In this document: positions 48,605 to 62,699 of the stretch, piece after piece
How the letters are laid out: each line of letters opens with the position of its first letter
Position numbering within the stretch: position 1 is the first letter of the stretch
From: Tetragonia tetragonoides
Taxonomy: Eukaryota > Streptophyta > Magnoliopsida > Caryophyllales > Aizoaceae
Length of the DNA stretch: 64,000 nucleotides
Assembly (NCBI GenBank): GCA_038025085.1
Contig: CM076154.1
Coordinates: forward strand, 32,108,501 to 32,172,500
Reading direction: 5' to 3'
Translations under genes and position numbers: made by a program
The notes under the pieces: generated by a model
Seen by the model: the letters and a program-made list of their open reading frames with translations, nothing else
What the model was told of the DNA's origin: nothing
The model's database searches: none

Positions 48605-48802
48605 TGATGTTTTATTTAGATCTATTTGGATGGAATTCCAAACTAATTCAATCCTTCTTGTAAGTATTGTATAGCTTTCATTTAATGTAATAATAAAAAT
48701 ATTTGGATGGATTACTTTCATCCGTGTTTATTTAAAGACGAAAATAATAATAATAACTTGGTTTAGTAGTGTAAGCAATGCAACTTAGCTAGGGTTAGTA
48801 AA
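48134..48802. repeat. Tandem duplication of a ~292-bp segment
   Basis: 48134-48425 is repeated at 48426-48802, both starting AAATTAATGAAAACAAACTT and ending AGGGTTAGTAAA. The second copy is longer because of an (AT)n expansion at 48527-48602 and a small insertion. Confidence 0.85.
48527..48602. repeat. (AT)n microsatellite
   Basis: Uninterrupted AT run where the other duplicate has only a short ATATATAT. Confidence 0.95.
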
Positions 48803-49256
48803 TACTTTATAGCCCTACTAATAAGGACGGATGAAAAAAAAATGTTTATGTGTCATGATTCTTAATATCCTATGGCCGACCAAAAAAATAAAAATAAAAA
48901 TGGCCGACCCTAGTTAAGCCCTGCTACAAAAAAGGATAAGGAGGAAAATGCTCATCTTTTCCTAGATTGTACTCCTTGTTTGTTTATGTATTAGTCAAAA
49001 GTAGTTCTGAATAATGTTAGATAAGTTAGTAAACCTCGTAATCCATGGCAGTACTATATTGTTAGAAAATTAAGTAGTTAGCTTCTCATGTCACCAAAAT
49101 GATTTGAGTAATATGTTTGTTTGAATGATAATGTTGATAACTGGAGTAGGTAATACCCGTGATTCACGTGTTAATATCAATAAGTGGTTGGTGTGACTGA
49201 TTTGGCACCAAAATCATTAATTTCTTTACCGTACTTTATTTGTGTAAGCTACTCGT
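48803..49256. other. Upstream region of the BURP gene
   Basis: No gene. Includes CCCGTGATTCACG (49156-49168), a variant of a motif recurring in this window. Confidence 0.4.
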
Positions 49257-49265
49257 TATATATAT
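49257..49265 (+). promoter_or_regulatory. TATA box of the BURP gene
   Basis: TATATATAT about 45-50 bp before the ATG at 49310, in the usual position if the leader is short. Confidence 0.5.
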
Positions 49266-49309
49266 TGTGATCCAGCATCTGATCAATTCTGGATATAGCT
49301 CATTTGAAG

Positions 49310-52156
<2,847 letters not shown>

Positions 52157-52310
52157 CTCGATTATCATGTGATGCGAGCGAGGCAAATGGTAATACTAGT
52201 GCTCAAGTATCAGTGACAATCAGCTCAAGTTTGCTTTTTTGACATAATGTCCATTACCTATATGCTCTTCAACGTTGTTGTCGTTTAAGAATCTGTTGGG
52301 GTTATTGTGC

Positions 52311-52316
52311 AATAAA
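52311..52316 (+). terminator. Poly(A) signal of the BURP gene
   Basis: AATAAA, overlapping a second AATAAA, about 155 bp after the stop codon. Confidence 0.5.
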
Positions 52317-53135
52317 TAAATATGTTAATGGAACGATGAACTTCATTTTTTTCCCCCAAATAATTGGTTTCTGTTAGCATTTGCTCTTGCTCATTTGGAA
52401 TGTTACATTACAAGTGATGGCCAAAGCTATAAGTATGATTAACTAAGTGGGAATTCCCTATAAAAAAAAGAAAGAAAGAAATAGATTTTTATATATACTC
52501 ATGTGTACTTATTAGCTTCATGTACCACATAAGAAGAGAGTTCACGTACAACTCACGTACGTCATTAATGATACAATGCTCGTGGCACTCTAAGCTTTGT
52601 ATACGCAAATATTCAATTCACGGGTCTAGTTACAACCCCTGCTTGCCCATAGACAATTCAGTCTATAGTGTCGGGAAATATATCTTTTTTAAAAGGAAAA
52701 CATCCAATGGAGTATGATTTTACTTCTTTTTTTTTTGGTGCAAATGAGCGAAAGAGTATGATTTTACTTTAATGATGTAGAGTTCTTGTGATTACTCATA
52801 GATTTCATAGAACATTGGAGCTACACTCTCAAAATTAAATCCAATTTGTTCTTGAAAATTTTAAATCAATTCTATTATAATGACAATTAGGGATAATTTC
52901 CACAAAGAAAAGTTCAAGCAAATTAATTAGTCTTTTTAGTCTATTCATTCTTGCAAGTTAATTAACCAAGCAATTGTTGATCACAAATCAAGTTTAATTG
53001 TTGATTTAATTAAGATCAAATATCAACTACGCGTATTAAATTTAGATGAAAACAAATAAATAAAAAGTGATAAAGGTATCCCATTCTAACACCTTAAATC
53101 GTCCATTAATAATACTTAGACATGCATTTGAAATC
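52317..53135. other. Intergenic, nothing recognised
   Basis: AT-rich with small non-homologous frames. Confidence 0.4.
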
Positions 53136-54222
53136 CGCCGAATTGTCAGATGGGTATATTTAATGACCCGCTTTTACCACATTGCTATATTTAAAAACTC
53201 CGACGCGAAATGGATATATAAATTGACACTACTGCGCAAATGGGTCCAAAATCTCATCGCCGACAACTTAATTAAATTAAAAAAATCATGATTTTTCTTT
53301 TTTTTCTTTTTATCCTTCAGTTTCTTAAAACTAATTACTTTTCTTTATTCTTCTGTTTTTTATTAATCATTTTCAAATTTTTATAATTTTCTTTAACTAT
53401 TTTATTTTTCTTCTCTCTCCTGATTGCCAAGTTTATTGTTTCCATTTTCCTTTTTCTTCCTCCTATTCTACCTTCATCTTGTTCTCCCTCTCCCTCCCTT
53501 CCCGTGCTTAAATGACAGTTATATCACCCACAAAAGTTGAAGATAACTCTAAATTATGTAGACACATTCTATATAAATTAATCCTGTGGATTCCTCATTA
53601 TTCCTTTTCTCTCACTTCACAGCAAGTCTCACTATTTATATTGGCTAAATTCACTCAAATTGCGACCCTTTGTGTATCAAATATTATATTGGAGATTGTG
53701 GCATTTAGAGAAGCAAAGCATTCAGTAGTTTCACATACACTCAACCCAGTTGTAATGAAACTCCTAATATTTAATGTTTAATCAAAATAACATAAAGGGA
53801 AGGAAAGAAGGTAGGAAAAGATACGAAAAGAAGTCGGTGAGTTGGCGGCCGGCGGTACCGTTAATAGAGACGATTGAGGTGGAGAACAGGATGTGGATAA
53901 ATGTCTTGATTTTTCATTTGCCACCCTTATCGTTTATGGAAACTTCAACAATTTCTATTCGATCAAAATAAGAGGTAGAAAAACAGAGTAATAAAAAACA
54001 GAAGAATAAAGAAAAGTAATTAATTTTAAGAAACTGAAGATAGAAAAGAAAAAAACAGAAAACTCATGATTTTTTTTAATTAATTTAGTTGCCGGCGGGG
54101 AGATTTTGGACCCATTTGCGCAGAAGTGTCAATTTATTTACCCATTTGGCGCCGAAATTTTTAAATATACCAATGTGGTAAAATAGGGTCATTAAATATA
54201 CCCATCTGGCAATTCAGCGTTT
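53136..54222. mobile_element. Long inverted-repeat element, 1087 bp
   Basis: Arms of roughly 235 bp: 53136-53370 (CAGATGGGTATATTTAATGA) is inverted at about 53990-54222 (TCATTAAATATACCCATCTG). No target duplication was seen at the exact ends. A central open frame (53512-53781) has no recognised domain. Probably a MULE-type non-autonomous element. Confidence 0.7.
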
Positions 54223-54839
54223 TATTATTATTGTTTATTTATTGTGGGACCCACTAAATAGTAGGTACTCCCAACAGGTTGCTCTAACCTGCCTGTAATG
54301 GTCATAAGCTTTGTGCACTTGCAGTTAATTATTAGTCCCCCAGCTGTCAAGGAGAGTTCTTGCCTTATTAGTGTCACCAGCTTTGCTCACGAGCTCGTCT
54401 TTAATCTGAAAAATGCATGACTTTTCAAGCACAAGATGCCGTGGGAGGAGAAGGGGTATCCCAAGTGTTTTCGTGTTTCAAATAGTAGAAGCTAACCCAG
54501 TCACTCCATATTCAGTGGGCCTTCTTGCGAAGCTTCCATACCCATTTAAGTGCTTCTTTGATGATGAACCCACCTTCTTGCTTCATTTTGCAAAGATTTT
54601 TCCAACTGATCATGAAAACCAGCTTCCTGCTATCTCCATTATAGCCCCAAGGGATTTTTTTTACAGAGTTTCGAGATTTTCTTAAGGACGGATTTTGAGA
54701 GTAAGAATGTTGTAGGTCAAAATTTCGGAAGCCCAAAAAGAACAGAGTTTATTTTGAGTCTGATTTTGTCTGTCAAATCCAAACAGAGAGAGAAGGTGAC
54801 CTAGAGGAGTTTAGAGGCAAGGCTCGATACCTAAAAAGG
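54223..54839. other. Intergenic, possibly retroelement-internal
   Basis: A 90-residue forward frame (54413-54685) has no known domain. Purine-rich sequence precedes the possible LTR start. Confidence 0.35.
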
Positions 54840-55779
54840 TGTAGACGACAAAAAAAACGTCTTCAGATTTCTCCGCAAAAGTCCGATGATGAAATGAGTA
54901 ATTTTTAAGCTTGATCTTCTATTTTTGCTTTAATAGTTAACATAAGGTCTCAGGTTTTTTCTCCAAACACTCTTTTATTTCATTTCATTCAAAAGCCCCT
55001 TTCAAGAGCTTTTGATTGCTTCCTTCCGTGTCCAAATACGATCCCACACCTAAGAGTTATGGCCAAACAAAGTTTATAAACTTTGTTCCAGCCGAATAAT
55101 GTGGACCGTGTTTTCAGCCCCATTTGGGAGTTCATTTGGTTGAATTAATTTGTGAGTCTTATATTTTTGGATTCCTTATTCAAATACCTTTCCAATGACA
55201 TATCATGAGACCACACCAAATTCCCAAGTTACGAGCCCAACATTGATGCGTACTCCAAAACTGACCTCTCCTTACTCTTTCGGGTATATCTCGAGATCCA
55301 CATAACATTTGAACCTGAAACCAAAGCCATATGAAATTAGATCCAATAGGCTTTCGAACGCATCTTAAATCATCCAATTTAAAGCCCAAACAAGTGAGAT
55401 ATGGCCGGAAAAAATCCAGCTGGAAAGCATCAGGGCCGCTAGCGGCGGTGACCTTGCTTCGGCCCGACTGATTTTTCAAGCCCAATCCGATTTTCAGCTC
55501 CTTTTCAGCCGTCCAACCCTACTTCTCCACGCCTATATAAACAACCCTTCACCTTCAGTTCAAAACACACAGCCTACAGTTGGCAACCTCTATTCTCAGT
55601 TGAGTGCTCCTGAGCTTCCACCTCTTTCTTCTAAACTTGAGATCTATTTTTACTATTCTTGTCAAATATAGCCTACAGTTCAGGTACTAAGGGGCTGAAT
55701 ATTTTTATATCTGGACCTAACCGTGGTGTGAAGTTGTTAATCTAACTTAGTATTTTGAGGATGTACCAAACCATTAATA

Positions 55780-56066
55780 CTCCCTCCGTCCCAAGTTTAT
55801 CTTTTCATTGGACTTTTCACGGTCTCTAAGACACTACTTTGACCATGAATATTTATGATTTCATAATTATAAAGCTTATCCTATCAAAAAAATAATAATT
55901 ATAGAGCTTAATTATAATCAGATGATATTTTGAAAATACTATTTAAAATGAATCTAGAATACTTTCACATTGTAAAACTTTGTAACTTTTCACAAATAAG
56001 TGGTCAAAGTTCACAAACTTTGACCTTAATAAGTCAAATGTAAAGATAAACTTGGAACAAAGGGAG
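55780..56066. mobile_element. Stowaway MITE, 287 bp
   Basis: CTCCCTCCGTCCCAAGTTTA faces TAAACTTGGAACAAAGGGAG, with TA on both sides (55778-55779 and 56067-56068). Confidence 0.85.
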
Positions 56067-56089
56067 TAAAAAATTAGGATGTTATATAG

Positions 56090-56579
56090 GCTACTGAAAT
56101 ATAAAAAATAAACACCATTCTTTAACCACAACGCTCAATAAGCTTATGCTTGAAAGGAAACATTAATCATTATTATTTTCAATCATATATAAGTACACCC
56201 CACAAATTATGATTCAAGCAATGTGACTGTCCGCCTTGCAACGTGTCCAAATGTCTTCGTATTTAGCCAATGTTGTTGGTAGTCTTTCTTGTTGTCTTTT
56301 GTCTGTAAAATCAATGTTCTTTAGGGTGGTAATCGTGAAAAGATCATGGTAGTACCTCCCCATACTTATCAAATGAGCACAAGAGTCTTCAGTTACGGTT
56401 TTTCCGTCACCAAAAACATAACTATAGATATTAATTTGAGAAGCAACATTCAACTTATTTCCATAATTTACTAACAAAGGATTTAGAGTGCGAGAACTCG
56501 AACTTGGGGTATTTGCCGAAATATAGTGTGGGGTATCGCAGTACCAAATGTGCTCAATAGCACAACAAACAATGTGCAT
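56090..56579 (-). pseudogene. Unidentified coding remnant, partner of 5930-6465
   Basis: Minus frame 56579-56214 (121 residues) holds GDGKTVTEDSCAHLISMG and FTITTLKNIDFTDKRQQERL, clearly related to the copy at 5930-6465. No start, stop or domain assignment is secure. Family not recognised. Confidence 0.4.
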
Positions 56580-57080
56580 ACAAATTAATGATCAAAAAGT
56601 TCTTTATCTTCATAAAGCCTTTTTTTTCTTCTCCTTTTTCGGTTGTAAGGAGAGTTTTTTGTTTTATTTATATTTATTTTTTGGGTGGGGGGTTAATTTA
56701 TGGAAAATGGGAGGGTATTTTGGTATTTCTACTTATTACCATTATTCCCTTTTATCTTTAGCTATTGGATGGGAACAAAGGAATATTGTGATATCATGCA
56801 TGACATCATAAGGTGATGTCATGAAAATGATGTCATGCATGACATCATAATTCCATTCCTTATTTATTTTTATATTTTCTCTTTTATACTCTTTTTTGGA
56901 TTTTTGCTTTATTTTCTCTTTGGGTCTTGGGCTTTGCTTTGCAAATGGGTTGGGTCACCTTATGGACCCTAAATGTCCTTTTAGCCCAAATGACTTATTA
57001 AATTAGGGTACTTACAGTTAATGCTAATATTAACTGTAGTAATTATTTAAAGAAATACAAGTCAAAATTCGGCGTCTACA

Positions 57081-57525
57081 CCTTCCTAATTCCCACTTGA
57101 ACAGATTTTGAAAGGCTTTCGTTAGATTTTTTTTCTTACCTTAATTTTAGCTCTTGCCACTTTTCTCTTTATTCCCTTTTATTTTCTTTCCTTCTTTTTA
57201 TTTTGATTATCAAGTTCCACATGTTTTTCCTTTTATTTCCTGATTCCTTATTTTCTTTAATTATTTTTTTCCCTTTTATTATCTTTTCCTATTTTCTATT
57301 TCTTTACTTTATTTTTATTTTTTAGGGGAAGGGGTTCCCCAAGTGTGCTAAGTTTTCGGGAATCCTAAATTCTCGGATTTCGTGTTTTGTGATTTTTCAT
57401 TCGGAAATTAGATGATTAAATTCACATATGGGCATTTGCGTGATATTTTTTGTGCGTGAATAAAATGCAATATTTATTACAGGTTTAAGACAAGCCCGAA
57501 AGTTCAAAATGCACTACAGTAAATA
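57081..57525. other. T-rich intergenic, nothing recognised
   Basis: TTTTATTT-rich low complexity, then unique sequence without an ORF. Confidence 0.4.
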
Positions 57526-58169
57526 TCACTGGCCATCTTCGCCAGTACTCGGACCCGCTTGAGACGACTCTCTGGGTCCACTTGATGATGGAGCACCTGA
57601 ATGACTGGGCTGAGACGTTGCCCAAGCTCTAGGGTCAAAAGCAAATAATGAAGCCGTCAAGTAAGCAGGATCTAGTGAATGGCGCGGTGGCTCCGACATG
57701 CTGGGATAGCCGCCATACCCCGTACTCTCCTGACTCCAGTAATCCCTTGGAGGGACTGGAGGATACATAGGCATGGGATAACCCGGATACCCCATATAGG
57801 GAGGCGGTGCATGCCACTGCGGAAGATAAGGCACCTGAGGCGGTTTTCCCGTGTCCACTCGAGCTAGAGACATCCCATGACGCACTTCCATACCCTCCTG
57901 CCTTGGAGGAGGACGCTGCGGTGTAGACACCAACTCCGCAACACGAGTAACTGGAGGCCTAGGAGGCCTTGCCACCGAAACAGGCTGCGAAGTAGACTCA
58001 AGATCAGAAAATTACAAAAATTCAAATCAAGCACTATTACTTGAAATGAACATACCTCTCGAACGTCGGTCCGACAACTCGTGCACACACTCCAAGACGC
58101 GGACCTGGAAATCCAATGCTTAAGGGCATGCATGCCCCTATAGATCTTTTGCATTTCAGCAGCATCCAA
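57526..58169 (-). CDS. Proline-rich C-terminal part of an unknown protein (two exons seen)
   Basis: Exon 58169-58056 (LDAAEMQKIYRGMHALKHWI) has acceptor TGTGCAG before it and donor GAG|GTATG after it. It joins in phase 0 to exon 57984-57526 (acceptor TTCGCAG), which reads ARPPRPPVTRVAEL and a Pro/Tyr/Gly-rich tail (YMGYPGYPMPMYPP) to a stop. The splice sites and the even phase support a real spliced transcript. The 5' part was not found; a frame at 58294-58170 may hold another exon. Such tails occur on transposon-linked plant mobile-domain proteins, but I cannot assign it. Confidence 0.45.
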
Positions 58170-58699
58170 CTGCACATAAAGAAAAGAGTCAGTATCAACA
58201 TAAAGTAAATATTGCAAATTACAAGGGATTTCCACTTATCCCCCGCTACAACCAGTTGGTAGAGACAATCCCTCGACCTCCTCATCGGGACCACGAAACT
58301 CAGAAATCAATAGAACGTGAGGTGACCCGTCCGCTCCTGTATAATTCACCAATATGAAAAGAAAGAGTAAGGTACGGAGAAGAAGCAGTCACATAAAACG
58401 ACGAAGAACTCACAACACTCTCCAAAACTTAAAATATTAGATACATTAGTTACTCTTAAAATCATCACTTTGTCTGATAACCTCAAGCTATCATCAAATA
58501 TTTACAGCATTATGTGCTGCCTTATCTATCATCTCTCCATAATCGGTTGGGACAAGCTGTGCTATAAATTTGTTGCAGGACATGAAGATCATGCCTCTTA
58601 TAGATTTAAAGCGAAATCTTCTGCATCAGTTTTTCCGTAGGTTGGTATAGCTTGTTTAAGAGCAATTTTGTTTTAATATCACCTCTTGTAAGTCAAGTT
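58170..58699. other. Upstream of the proline-rich gene
   Basis: Possible further exons at 58200-58320 on the minus strand were not resolved. Nothing else seen. Confidence 0.35.
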
Positions 58700-59300
58700 A
58701 ATTGCCAATTTATCACACTAGTTATATTCCCGTGCGATTTACGGTTTGTGTGTTGATATTAAATGAATATCTTTATTGGTATAAACTTCCAAGACACCTT
58801 TGGCATATGTCATATATGGATACAAAAATATTTTTCTATGAACCTCTCGATCCCTTAATATGCACAAACCTACCACATTACACCAATTTTAGGAAAAAAT
58901 ATCAAAAATAAACAATATCTCATTCGTTGTTACGTTAATCATGATATAAACCAACTGGTTTTGTATAGCCAAATTTGTTTATTATTTTTTGTTGCAATTT
59001 ACTTCAATATCTGGTCCAAAAGACCACCAAAATTACTAAATAAAACATTTCTAAATGTATATTTCAAGATATCTTTCACATATGTCATATCTGGACCATA
59101 AGTATGCATAATGTCATATCCCTTTAATATGCTACAAACCTACAATATTGCATTATTTGTAGGATAAAGTACAAAACATACTTCGTATAAAATATCTCAT
59201 TTATCGTCAATCATAATAAAAATCTGTTGGTTTGTATAGCAAACTTGTTTATTATTTTTGTTGTAATTTACTCCACTATCAATATCCAGTCCAATATATC
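58700..59300. repeat. Diverged tandem duplication of ~250 bp
   Basis: 58785-59030 and 59060-59295 share CATATGTCATAT(A/C)TGGA, AATATCTCATT(C/T) and TTGTTTATTATTTTT-type blocks in the same order. The start has ACTAGTTATATTCCCGTGCGAT, part of a recurring motif. Confidence 0.55.
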
Positions 59301-59716
59301 ACCACTACCACTAATGCAACCATACTACTATTAATATTTTACTGCAATTTTACTTCGGCAGTCCAATAAAAACATATCATAAGTATCAAATGGATCGATT
59401 GAAATTAAGTTGGAATTTTTGGAATTGGAACTCCAAATGGATAAGCCCAAGTCAAAACCAAAATTACAATTTGAATGACGATCTAAATGTCACTCCAAAT
59501 CGAGTAGTTTGATTTGGCTCTATATAGATTTTATATTTGATCCAAATAAATTTCAACAATTATAATACATTAATTTTCCAAAGTATATTAATTAACCACT
59601 TAATAGTCAAACTAATTAAATTAACCACATACATTGAATCATGAGTTAATTAAGTGTACATCAAATTCAAAGTATGAATGTAAAGCATTAATTATTTGTA
59701 TGACATGGATTACACA
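59301..59716. other. Intergenic, nothing recognised
   Basis: AT-rich, no gene. Confidence 0.4.
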
Positions 59717-60269
59717 CACTAGTACAAAATAACCCATAATACAGCGGGTTAAACACCCCTTTTACCGCGGTTCCGCGTCATGGCTGAACCGCCGCGCTTA
59801 TGGACGACGTACAAGGGGGTAACTATTACGGCGGTTCCCAACCGCAGTAAAAGACGGGATTGTACAGCGGTTTTCTTTGACGACCCGCTGTACATAGTGT
59901 ATCTATTACTTCGGTTAGCATGCGTAACCTGTTGTACATAATGTATCTATTACTTCGGTTAATTTATCTGAACCGCTGTATTTGTCTCTCTCTTTTTTTT
60001 TTGCTCGGGGTGGGGGGTCATACGCAACATCATTTATTGCAATATTTTAATTTTCCCCTGGTTGCAAATTGCAATGATAATTCGTAATACCAATAAGACA
60101 TACCATCCAAAAAAATATGACGTTTCATTATCCAAAGTAAGATACATAAGCCATAAAATCAGAGATACTACAAAATTTCAACCAATAACTAAAATATCCA
60201 TAACAAACTAATGGAGTCCGTGGTTAATTCATTACAAATCTTAGAAAGTTCATGGATTCAACAATAGCT

Positions 60270-60600
60270 TTGCAAGAACTTTCAACTCCCTGTGCATGAA
60301 GTACGCAGCCCAATATTCTCGAGCATTATCCAACTCTTTTTGAGAAAATGGCTCCGAAATGTTCTTGAAATGCTAAAGAAGTGTAAGAAAAAAAAATATA
60401 TACTTTGATTTAGCGTAAAAACAAGGAAAAAAAAGAGATCTTTAAGTCTATATTATATAGTAATAATACTGAAGATATATAATACCAAAGCCAAATCGAT
60501 GTCCTCCTTTTACATAAGAACAATCTCCTTCATGTACGCCATGATGTAATATCCACAATGTTTATTTCCCACTTGCTTGTGATGCTATAAATAATAGAAA
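60270..60600 (-). pseudogene. Ulp1 (C48) peptidase-like tail of the CACTA gene
   Basis: The minus strand reads HCGYYIMAYMKEIVLM, then a stop, then KEDIDLAL. A second piece reads FSQKELDNAREYWAAYFM. The Cys-Gly-Tyr-Tyr block is the catalytic-Cys segment of Ulp1-like domains found at the end of many plant CACTA proteins. The His and Asp part is absent, so no active protease is encoded. Confidence 0.6.
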
Positions 60601-60663
60601 ATCAGGAGATAAAATTATGAAAGTGAAGTTAGAAGATAAGAAACAAGCAAATATAAGCTTACA

Positions 60664-61248
60664 AGTTACATGTATCTCTATCCATTGTAGTCGTTTATGT
60701 TTTTCACGCGGAATCTTTAAACTCAATTGATACGTCGTCATATCCTTAAACAACTTTAACAAGGCTGTGAAACACACATCGGTCAAACCATGAGTTGCTT
60801 TCAGTTTGTACAGTTTAAGAACGGCGGACAATCGTGTGTATCCATTACAACCCGGATAAAGTTCCTTTTCACTATCACCTACCAAGGTAGCAAGGAGTTC
60901 AGGCCTATCAATAAAATTCTCAACATCTTCAACCATTTCTTCTAGTCGATCATCCACAAACACATCATTTTGAGACCCTCCATTGTCACCGGGATTTGAA
61001 GACTTTCCACTTTCTCCATGCCATCTCCACTGTTTATATCCGCGGCCGAATCCCCTTCCATGTAAATGATCTCTTACCACATCAAGGTCGGCATGCAATG
61101 CAAGGTTTTTGCAATCAACACAGGGGCAAAATATGAACCTTGTATTGTGAGTTTTAGCATCACGCACAGCAAGTTCAATAAACTTTTCAACCTCTATATC
61201 ATACTCATCAAGAGTTCTATCACCAAATAATATTGAATCTCGATCCAT
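60664..61248 (-). pseudogene. CACTA transposase-associated domain (N-terminal part only)
   Basis: The ORF starts MDRDSILFGDRTLDEYDIEV and holds FIFCPCVDCKNLALHADLD and VRDHLHGRGFGRGYKQWRWH. This Cys-containing domain precedes the transposase in plant CACTA elements. The transposase core itself is missing; the Ulp1-like tail follows directly, so an internal deletion has joined the two ends. The element would need a helper. Confidence 0.75.
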
Positions 61249-61700
61249 GCTTGATTCCCCACTCTAAATATTCACAAAGATAAAGACCTCATCAATTTGT
61301 AAAAGTTTCATTAATCAGTTTTTCATAAATCTTAATTTACATTAGAAACATGTTTTGTAATGTGATTGTACTCTATATTTCCTATCCACATTGTTTCTAT
61401 AATTGGGTGAAATACAAGAACAACACATTGTTTTTGCCACTTCTCATTTTATGGTAGGACCTTCAAATGACTAAGAATCAGTTCTAACGCAGAATTCAGA
61501 TCACAAGTACAGGCCACAAAACCGACCCTTATGCAGAAAAACATTGGCAATTAAAGCACATAAAAGTTCATCCTAGGTACTGCTTTGTTTCAGTACTTAG
61601 TGCAGCCACTCAGCATTGTAATTTCAACCTCAGGACTCTCAAAAAGCAGTTTGTAAATGTAAAACTCAGATCTGAAATTTCAGATTAGATTCTATTCAAA

Positions 61701-62109
61701 TACATGGGTAAAAACACCTTCTAACATGCTGTAAACAAGGCCTAAACGATGTGTATTGTTACTACCATACATATGCTGCGTGAACATGAAGTTTACAGCA
61801 TTATAAAAGTAAAATTCAAGGCTAAACAGGCAATTTCCAGGTCTGTATTCAGCAGCAGTTTGCAGTACAATAATATGGCAAAATCATCATTTTAGCGCAC
61901 ATACACTTTACCAAACTGAATGACATTTGCTGCACGCATAGTATTCTTACTAATCATTGAATTTCACCCAATTAATATGCAAGAATAATTCTGAATAAGA
62001 TGAAAGAAGATGGACAGCATGTCTGAATTTTGACATCAGAAAACAGTTCCACATTTTATCAATTTAAGACCTAGAAACAAAGTACTAAACAATGGCTTTG
62101 AAGTTCAAG
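61701..62109. repeat. 409-bp direct repeat, left copy
   Basis: Same as 62291-62699 with only a few substitutions, spaced 590 bp apart. Begins TACATGGGTAAAAACACCTT. Confidence 0.92.
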
Positions 62110-62290
62110 TTTTATGCTCTTGATTACTTATCATTCAAGGACACTAGAAACACACAAACATGCTGGAAAGGCAGGCCTATAATCAGTAAGGGTATGTGAA
62201 AAACAGGGGCCAATAAGAGTCTGAAACTGACGTAACCAGAACTTACAGAAATTCAGATTTTAGTTCTTATAAGAACCCAGCATGTAAACA

Positions 62291-62699
62291 TACATGGGTA
62301 AAAACACCTTCTAACATGCTGTAAACAAGGCCTAAACGATCTGTATTGTTACTACCATACATATGCTGCGTGAACATGAAGTTTACAGCATTATAAAAAT
62401 AAAATTCAAGGCTAAACAGGCAATTTCCAGGTCTGTATTCAGCAGTAGTTTGCAGTACAATAATATGGCAAAATCATCATTTTCGCGCACATACACTTTA
62501 CCAAACTGAATGACATTTGCTGCACGCATAGTATTGTTACATATCATTGAATTTCACCCAATTAATATGCAAGAATAATTCTGAATAAGATGAACGAAGA
62601 TGGCCAGCATGTCTGAATTTTGACAGCAGAAAACAGTTCCACATTTTATCAATTTAAGACCTAGAAACAAAGTACTAAACAATGCTTTGAAGTTCAAGC
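62291..62699. repeat. 409-bp direct repeat, right copy
   Basis: Partner of 61701-62109. GCATGTAAACA occurs on both sides of this copy, which may mark the duplication joint. Confidence 0.92.

Larger units (their letters stand above)
54840..57080. repeat. Possible solo LTR with nested Stowaway
   Basis: Begins TGTAGACG and ends CGTCTACA, the TG...CA short inverted ends of an LTR. A strong TATA box (TATATAAAC, 55534-55542) is followed by a leader-like CT-rich region, as in LTR promoters. No 5-bp duplication was found, and other repeats lie inside, so this is tentative. Confidence 0.35.
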
